From Litsea cubeba (Eukaryota > Streptophyta > Magnoliopsida > Laurales > Lauraceae): DNA of 64,000 nucleotides. How positions within the stretch are numbered: the stretch's first letter is position 1; each line of letters starts with the position of its first letter. The notes beneath the pieces are model-generated. The model did not search any database. It was not told where the DNA came from and saw only the letters and a list, made by a program, of their open reading frames with translations. Below are positions 57,226 through 64,000 of the stretch, piece by piece. A program made the position numbers and the translations under genes. The DNA is taken from contig CM022945.1 of the NCBI GenBank assembly GCA_012931725.1, positions 21,424,318-21,488,317 on the forward strand, read 5' to 3'.

Positions 57226-58215
57226 CCATGGATCAGAATCTAGTCCGATATTGGTACATATTGGTCAATATGAACCTGTATCGGCCCATACAAGGAATGA
57301 TATTTTGCCACGATACTGGACTTGATATTGCAAGGTAAAATATTCTCAAAATATCAGCCAATCTCGACCGATATGGTCAAAATATCGGTTGGACCGATAT
57401 TTCGATCGATATTTTAAAAATATCGGCCGAGATGGAGTAATGGTCAAAAGTCTTAATTTTCTGTAACTTTTTTCCCTATTCCCCCATCTTCTTCTCCTCT
57501 CCCCTCATCTCCTTAGAGCAACCATATCTCAATAGCTCATTCTCTTGTATATTTCCAAATTCCAACACTATTTCTTGAAAAAAAAATCATTTTATTTGGT
57601 AAGATAAAATCAACTTAACTTCCTTATTTTTACTATTATGTGTTTTTTATTTTTTATTTTTAGATAAAGCATCAAAATGAATGAAAAGATCATTGGCATA
57701 TCATTTTTGGGTTTGTGTTGTGTTCTTTACTTAGATCTACACACTTTCATGCTAGATCTACTTATCTATATGATTTTGGGTTTAGAAAAATGATTTTTTT
57801 TAAATTTTCTACTTAAAAAAAATATTTGTTGGAGTATTTATGATACTAAATAGTAAATACTAATGACTTATTAATAGTGTATAGATAATTGATATGTTAT
57901 CTTTATTATTTTTTTATATTTTACACTAATAAATTTGATCATGAGCCAAAATAATTGTTGCAATATATGAAATATTGAAGAAGACAACGAACTACAATAC
58001 AGACAAGACTCATAACTTAAGGTGACTGATATTTTGATTTATTGTTGTTACTAATAGAAAAAAATATTGTTTTCCAGTATTTTTAAATTTTTTGGATATT
58101 TTTGTGAATTTTTTGTATTAAAAAATTCACATCACGACATACCGATCAACCGCGACCGATACCGATTTCATATTAATTTTTTATCCTGACTAATACCGTG
58201 ATTTTAAACCAAGAT
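57226..58215. repeat. repeat rich in CCGATAT / ATATCGG words
   Basis: Clusters of GACCGATATGG, ATATCGGTTGGACCGATATT and ATATCGGCCGA at 57350-57430, and of ACCGATCAACCGCGACCGAT at 58140-58165, flank an AT-rich centre. This resembles a non-autonomous DNA transposon, but clear terminal inverted repeats and target duplication were not found. Confidence 0.4.
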
Positions 58216-58234
58216 CCTGAAATAACACACAAGC

Positions 58235-58365
58235 GGGGGGGGGGGGGGGGGGGGGTGGGTTTGTGGGTTTGAAAAAATCAGTATTAATATAAATGTTGGA
58301 AAGGGGGGTGGGGCGGCGTTGGGTGGGTTTGAAAAAGCAGTATTAATATAAATGTTGGAAATCTG
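58235..58365 (+). repeat. G21 run and short tandem duplication
   Basis: 21 consecutive G at 58235-58255, then two copies of GGGTTTGAAAAA(A)-CAGTATTAATATAAATGTTG at about 58265 and 58325 separated by a further G-rich stretch. The G-run could form quadruplex structures. Confidence 0.85.
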
Positions 58366-59814
58366 GCTCATATTTCTTCATTTATTAATTCTTACGGCAA
58401 AGAAAAGCAACCCCAGCAAACCCAAGCATGTGGCAAACAGGAAAAGTTAGATGCTTTTCCGCACTAAGGAATGCTCGTTGGTTATCCAATAGGATCAGTA
58501 GAACATGAGTCTGAGCGCTGCTGGTGATTTCCTCGTCATCGTGTTATGCCTCAGACTATCAAGGAACCAGGAAAGAATGTATGGGTTGGACTTGGTGCGC
58601 TGGCACCAATGATGGATGTTGTAATTAAGTCCGAGTGCAGATTTAGTGCACCACTTGTCTAAGTGGACAAGCTTTTTCTTTTACTTCCAAGGATTGAACC
58701 TTAGTTGTCCGATTAAAGAGTGAAGGTTTAGGGATCGAGATCCCTAGATTGATCCACTCAATAAATCAGCACACTAGTGTGTAAAAAACAATAAACTATG
58801 CAAGCGTAAATAAAATCACAAGCACACACCACAAGACACCAAATTTAAGGTGGAAAACCCTAACCGGGTAACCACCGATCCGAACTGGATCAAATCAAAC
58901 ACTATGAATTTCGCAATTACAAGAAACTCAGATTTCCTCTCCATATATCCCCTATCTAAAGACTGAAGTTACCTTGTGTCGCTTAACGCTTCAACGACTT
59001 CACACCATTGATTGCAACAGACTCAAACCAGCGCTTGACTTCTCGAATCTCCTACGCAAGAAGATGATCTTTTACCAAGGATGCAGAAGAACCTGTCTCT
59101 TTAGAGTACTTGGCAGCACAATTCTTCAATAAATTTCTACAGAATATTTCTCTCAATTAGATCACTAGTTCAGAAATTGAGAGATGATCTATGTCATTTG
59201 GGTTGTGGGAAATACCCAATTTATGATCCCAAATTCGTACTTAAGACTCTTAATAATCATACAATTAGAAATTCTCAAACACAAAACTAGAGTCTGAAAT
59301 CCAACTTGGATTCCACCGTACGCCACCCTCGCTCGCTATAGCGAGTTGCCTGTCAGCCTCCTCAAGAACGTTTTTTTGAAGACTGATGGGACTTGACAAG
59401 ACTTTAACGTCTGCAGCCTTTTTTTACCGAACAGAGAGGTTAAAAATGAAATTTGGTGGACCTGGATATCATGAAGCTGATATATAAGGGCGTCCGGAGA
59501 TAAGATAAATGAACCGGTATGTAGATGGAATTACTCAAGCACGGGCAAAATTCTTAAACAAATTGGATGCTAAATCTATTTCCCAATCTGAAAATAAAGA
59601 CGAAACAAATGGGAGGTTGGGGAGTCTTCGGCAAACCATTTACATCATCTGTTGTACTCCATTACACTTGAAAACAACAAAGGCAATGATGTTTAGCTTG
59701 TAACTAGTTTCATTTTGAGCAATGATTTTCGTTTGTCTCTAATATAGTCAAAATCAGATTTAGTTAATGATTAACAATCATCACTCTACAACATTGAGTT
59801 ATGAAAGATAATGA
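58366..59814. other. no gene seen
   Basis: Repeat-like, non-coding sequence. The part from about 58700 to 59400 includes AAATTTAAGGTGGAAAACCC and CCGGGTAACCACCGATCC, words often seen inside plant retrotransposon LTRs read in reverse. No paired LTR, primer site or target duplication was found. Confidence 0.4.
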
Positions 59815-60070
59815 ACCTATAGGAGACGTGACCCGCGGCTGAACTCGGCTGCCAGTGGATTAGCCACCTGCCGGTGCCCACAAGGCTGGTCTCCCCACGG
59901 GGGTGGGCCCCTACCCGGTCTCCTGGGCGGGGTGGTTCCGGGCCTACTAGGGCGCATTTGTTTATTTGGTCCCCTGGTATGAATTTCAATCAGGGGATGG
60001 CCTCCCCAGGACTCGAACCTCAGACCTCTCCCTTTAAGAGAATATCTGGGTCTTACCTGGTACAACTAGG
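59815..60070 (-). mobile_element. tRNA-derived SINE, minus strand
   Basis: On the minus strand an A box-like TAGTTGTACCAGG (60069-60057) is followed by a B box GGTTCGAGTCC (60019-60009), the layout of an internal RNA polymerase III promoter. A body follows with CAGGGGACCAAATAAACAAA and GGGCCCACCCCCGTGGGGAG. It shares its head and the CAGGGGAC-AAATAAACAAA block with the adjacent plus-strand copy. Confidence 0.75.
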
Positions 60071-60202
60071 GCTAGCTCAAGTGGTACCACGGTTGCTTCC
60101 CAAGACTATAAGAGAATGAGAAGTCACGGGTTCGACTCCTGGGGAGGCTCTCCACAGGGGACAAATAAACAAAAAGGCAAATATGCGGAGCGGGTCTATA
60201 AG
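60067..60202 (+). mobile_element. tRNA-derived SINE, plus strand, truncated
   Basis: The A box TAGCTCAAGTGG (60073-60084) and B box GGTTCGACTCC (60129-60139) are spaced as in a tRNA gene. GGAGGCTCTCC and CAGGGGACAAATAAACAAA then follow before the copy stops at the start of the next transposon. It lacks the longer body of the minus-strand copy. It is not a functional tRNA gene, because no cloverleaf with an acceptor stem forms. Confidence 0.75.
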
Positions 60203-61592
60203 TAGAGGTGTTCAAAATTAACCGTGACCCGACCCCCCGACCCAACCCGTGGGTCAATGGGTGGGTCACTTCACCCAGATTTTCAATGCTCGACCCGACC
60301 CGTGACCTCGGTATGGGTTAACGGGTCTCACGGGTCGGGTTACCGGGTGACCCGTGAAACCATTTTTTTAAGTAATTAAATCATATATAATATAGCAAAT
60401 GGAGTAGAGTGATTGAGTTGGATTTTACCTGTGGGGAGAAGAAAATCATCTCATTTAAACGGTCAATAGATTCCTTGCCACCAATCATAGTCTTGTAAAT
60501 ATATTTTAAAAACCTCCATAATTGCAATATCGATCAGTGTTCTTTTGTAGTATGACTTGGACAATGGTATTGAATTTCAACACAATAATAGCAAGAAGAG
60601 TCATGGAAGTAATGCTAATGCTATAGCATTGGATATGATGGCCGTAGCATGAGAAACACCAGATTCAACTTGTGTGGGCCACATTTGTTTCATCTAAGTC
60701 ACTTATATTATACACCTCATTTATATATGGATAAGGGATTGAGCTTTACTCATAGTGGAGAATGACACATACAAAATAAGGGCCTGTTTGGTGAATCTAA
60801 TCTATTTGAGATTAGATTTGTTCTGAATGGATCTATTTGTAATAGATATTTTAAATTAGATGTAGCCGAAAAAACTTATTTTCAGTAAGCATAAAAAATA
60901 AGAGCTTATAATAGGGGCATCTTCTTTCATTTTATAGGAACAAAATTGCATATTGCACGTATAAATATAAATCTAACAGTATGGATCACTCTAACAGTCT
61001 AACTGAATTGAAATTTAAAACCCTACTTATTCATAAATGAAGCAAAGACTGTGTTCATGTATGATACTGATCCAAGCACTAAAAATCATTTATCACCCTA
61101 AATTTATTTACAAAGACGGCCGCAGCCTCCCAGTACTTATTCTCATTCCAAAAGATGCATTTCTTTTATTTGTCAATTTAAATGATTATAGTGATATCAT
61201 GCATGACACCAAGTTGGGACAGATAACTGGTCAACCCAAATTTATCAACCATATTCTAGAATTATGGATAATTGACAATAGACTCTGTGCATGAAGTTGA
61301 GTCAGCTGGTGATCAGTCATGCTTAATGATGGTACCGTTGGTTTTTTTTTTTTCCTTTGTGTTAATTAGACTCATTCTTATTAAGAACCAAATTAAGAAG
61401 AAAAACTTAACACAGACCACCAAACCATTTCAGGTCTTCTACTTGAAAAATAAAATAAAATAAAATAAAATAAAAATGAACCCGACCCGTGACCCGACCA
61501 ACCCCTGACCCAAACGGGTCGGGTTCGGGTGGGTTTTCACCCCATTAAAAGTTGTTGGGTCGGGTCGGGTTTGACCCGAAATCCGCGGGTTT
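60203..61592. mobile_element. left portion of a hAT-like element split by a CACTA insertion
   Basis: It starts TAGAGGTGTTCAAAATTAAC and has dense GACCCGACCCGTGAC motifs near 60225-60360. Matching motifs recur near 61478-61590 (AACCCGACCCGTGACCCGAC, GGGTCGGGTCGGGTTTGACC). Just before the expected right terminus the sequence switches abruptly to CACTACAA. The missing right end should lie beyond the window. The interior, 60370-61470, is AT-rich and non-coding apart from a doubtful 85-residue frame at 61037-61294. Confidence 0.6.
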
Positions 61593-64000
61593 CACTACAA
61601 GGAGATGCACTTTTAGCCACGTTTTTTAGCCACGTTTTTTAAAAACGTCGGTAAAGGATATACTTTTGCCGACGTTTTTAAAATTCGTCGGTAAAGAGTA
61701 TACTTTTGCCGACGTTTTTAAAATTCGTCGGTGAAGGGTATACTTTTGCCGACGTTTTTAAAATTCGTCGGTAAAGGATAGACCTTTACCGACGTTTTTC
61801 AAAAACGTCGGCAAAAGTAAAGACTTTTACCGACGTTTCCTAAAAAACGTGGCCAAAAGTATATACCCTTTACCGACGTTTTTTAGTAAAACGTCGGCAA
61901 AGGCGATTCTTAAATTTAAAAAAAATGGTTTATTTTTTAAATTTTACCGACGAAATAAAACGTCGATAAATATGCTTTTAATTTTCTTTTTTAATTTTAC
62001 CGACGAAATTAAACTTCGGTAAATATGTTTATGAATATTTATTTATTTTTATATTAATTTTACATACGAAAATACAAACGTCGGTAAATTTGTTTATTAA
62101 TTTTTATATTAATTGTATCAACGAAAATAAAAACGTCGTTAATATCTTTTTAAAATTTTATTTTTTACCTTTAGCAACGAAATTAAACGTCGGTAAATAT
62201 GTTTATTAATTTTTATTTATTTTTACGATCATGTTACCAACGAAAATAAACACGTCGGTAAATATCTTTTTAAATTTTATTTTTTACTTTTACCGACGAA
62301 ATTAAATGTCGGTAAATCTGTTTATTAATTTTTATTTATTTTTATATTCATTTTATCGACAAAAACAAAATAATTATATATTCCATGATGAATCAAGCGA
62401 TAAGATTTGACCAAATAATCATTGTTGACCTCCTAAAGAGGATTTTAGGTTTAGATCGGGAAAAAGTGGCCCACAAAAATTAAAATTGAACCATTAACCA
62501 TTTGGTCATTTTTGTCAATATCTCACAAGATATGAAGGATCAATCGTTGGAATTTGATCCAGTAAAAGTTACTTGCCATATAAAGGGGGTCTATGGTCCA
62601 TATCTTGCATTAGAGATCCAGATTGTTCGAAAATGTAGAAAAAACGGACTGCATGTCTCAACTCGTGAATGCACTGTAGTAACCATGCATTAATCCAACG
62701 ATTGATATTTATTTCAAATATATTTCATGATCCATATTGAATCAACATTTGGGGTTGGGACCTATAACTATAAATGACCTTTTGAAGAGGACTAAAAATT
62801 TGGATTGCGAAAACAGGACGTACAAAATTCCATAAATGATGATCTAATGGTCTGTACGTTTTCATCAATACATCACAATCTATAATGATCCAATGGTTGA
62901 CTTTTGGTATCATAGCCATTTGTTTGAGAAATGGGAGCCTCATTATGATGAGTACCGTGCTGAGATGTGCAATGCCATGTCGATTAATGATGAATCCAAG
63001 AACATAGTAAACCAAGCGAATCTACAAGAAATATAAGCAGGTAACTCCAGAAGATGCATCATCTCCTCAGTTTTTAGGTGTACCTCCCATGTCATATGTT
63101 TTTAAATTCTAAATGAAATATGTGAAAGGAAAGAAACCGACTCTCAAACAATTCAATCTGAATTTGGTCATATATAGGACAGAGTTTTGGTCCACACGTG
63201 ACTGTGAAGCTTGTACATTTGCCCTACTTCTTTTATTTTAAATAAACATCGAATTTGAAGTCGTATGATGAACTTAAATTCTACCATTATATTTCTATCT
63301 CCGAAGTTGAAGTCGTATGATGAACTTAAATTCTACCATTATAATTTTATCTCCGAAGGTGGTGCAAGGTTAGTGCAGTGGCTATGCAAGCCGGGTGGTA
63401 ATGGCAGTGTAGCGGATGGTTGTGATGGAGAGTAAAAGAGTAGGAGAAAGAGAATGGAAAGAAAAGAATGGAGAAGGAGATGAAAATTAGAGTCGGAAAA
63501 TTTATCACCGATGTTTAATATAAAACATCAGTAAAGGTTGGTAGTCTTTTTTACTTGTTTTCAATTAAAAAAATAAAATAATTTTTATTGACGAAAAATC
63601 TATTTTTTGCGACGAAAATAATCGCCGGTAAGTTTTTACCAAATTTTTTCCCTCTCCAGCCACCGAAACCCCTCTTTTTATTATTAACATCATTTTTAAG
63701 GAAAATAAATATCAAAGACTATTATTGACGAATTATATTATCAACAAATTTTATGACGTTAGTAAACCCCTCCCTCTTCGTGCCCTTCGCACACATCGCG
63801 CATCATTTTCCCTCTCCTCTCTCTTTCTTCTCTATTCTCTCTCTCTCTCTCTCTCGTTCCCATCTCTCTGTCTCCCTCCCTTCCTCTCTTCTTCTTCCTC
63901 CCATGTCTCCCCTCGCCTCCGCACCTCCACCTGGAAAATCTTTTAGTGACTATAAGTTCCCTAATCGGGAGCCATTTTTATGAACCATCAGTTCCGTCAA
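61593..64000 (+). mobile_element. CACTA (En/Spm-type) transposon, left end; continues past the window
   Basis: It begins CACTACAAGGAGATGCAC at 61593, the defining CACTA terminus. From 61613 to about 61910 the subterminal region carries repeated hairpin units, GCCGACGTTTTTAAAATTCG followed by TCGGTAAA. Weaker copies of the same CCGACGAAA...ACGTCGGTAAAT motif follow at about 65-90-bp intervals to 62360, and again at 63505-63750. No transposase frame is in view. A CT-rich leader-like stretch at 63800-63900 followed by ATG at 63903 may be the start of an internal transcription unit. No TTGTAGTG terminus was found in the window. Confidence 0.85.
61613..62370 (+). repeat. subterminal inverted-motif repeats of the CACTA element
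   Basis: At least five near-perfect inverted units (TTTGCCGACGTTTTTAAAAT with TCGTCGGTAAA) lie in the first 300 bp. Degenerate units at about 65-90-bp spacing continue to 62370. In CACTA elements such repeats are the transposase-binding sites. Confidence 0.85.

Noticed and set aside
60009..60139. Functional tRNA genes
   Set aside because: A and B boxes are present on both strands, but no acceptor or anticodon stems fold and the sequence continues into SINE bodies.

Overview
This is nuclear DNA from a flowering plant. It is gene-poor and AT-rich, carries intron-bearing plant genes, and is densely packed with nested plant transposons of classes I and II. I cannot name the species. The style of the dispersed repeats, with many GGGTCCCAC / GGTGGACCC words, would fit a woody magnoliid, but that is only an impression.

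Two ordinary host genes are supported, both on the minus strand. At 33912-36511 a two-exon gene encodes an IRK-interacting-protein (GIL1/IRKI family) homologue of 574 residues. At 46581-52879 a two-exon gene encodes a complete CYP93-like cytochrome P450 of 525 residues. Its single 4.7 kb intron holds two DNA transposons, a tandem duplication and a long A/AT microsatellite. In both genes the exon junctions join in frame at GT/AG sites.

Region by region: 1-6060 is gene-free repeat sequence (GA-rich tracts, a CA/poly-C microsatellite, 36-bp tandem repeats). 6067-7143 is a terminal-inverted-repeat (TIR) element enclosing what looks like a captured gene fragment. 8224-8533 is a miniature LTR retrotransposon (TRIM). 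9413-11336 is a degenerate TIR element. 11686-16704 is a probable non-autonomous Helitron filled with a ~145-bp tandem array that has a ~1010-bp higher-order repeat. It is itself hit by a small TIR element.

Three bases after the Helitron end sits the most informative object in the window: a complete, young Ty3/Gypsy retrotransposon of the Tat lineage (16712-27390). It has 734-bp LTRs differing at 4 positions, a perfect AGTAT target duplication, gag, and a pol with protease, RT, two RNase H domains and integrase. Between pol and the 3' LTR it carries an antisense gene. That gene has three coding exons, a probable 5' UTR intron and its own TATA box, giving a 649-residue protein. Three 72-bp tandem repeats lie just after pol.

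From 27.4 to 33.9 kb there are MITEs, duplications and a possible LINE tail. A 1.1-kb foldback TIR element lies about 760 bp upstream of the IRKI-like gene. MITEs sit in TA microsatellites just downstream of the P450. The right end (53.7-64 kb) holds several hAT-like elements built from a recurring CGGGTCGGGT-type motif, two SINEs placed 5' end to 5' end, and the left end of a CACTA transposon. The CACTA end has hairpin-forming subterminal repeats, is inserted into one of the hAT-like elements, and runs off the window. Splice sites, element borders and families were read by eye; no database search was possible.
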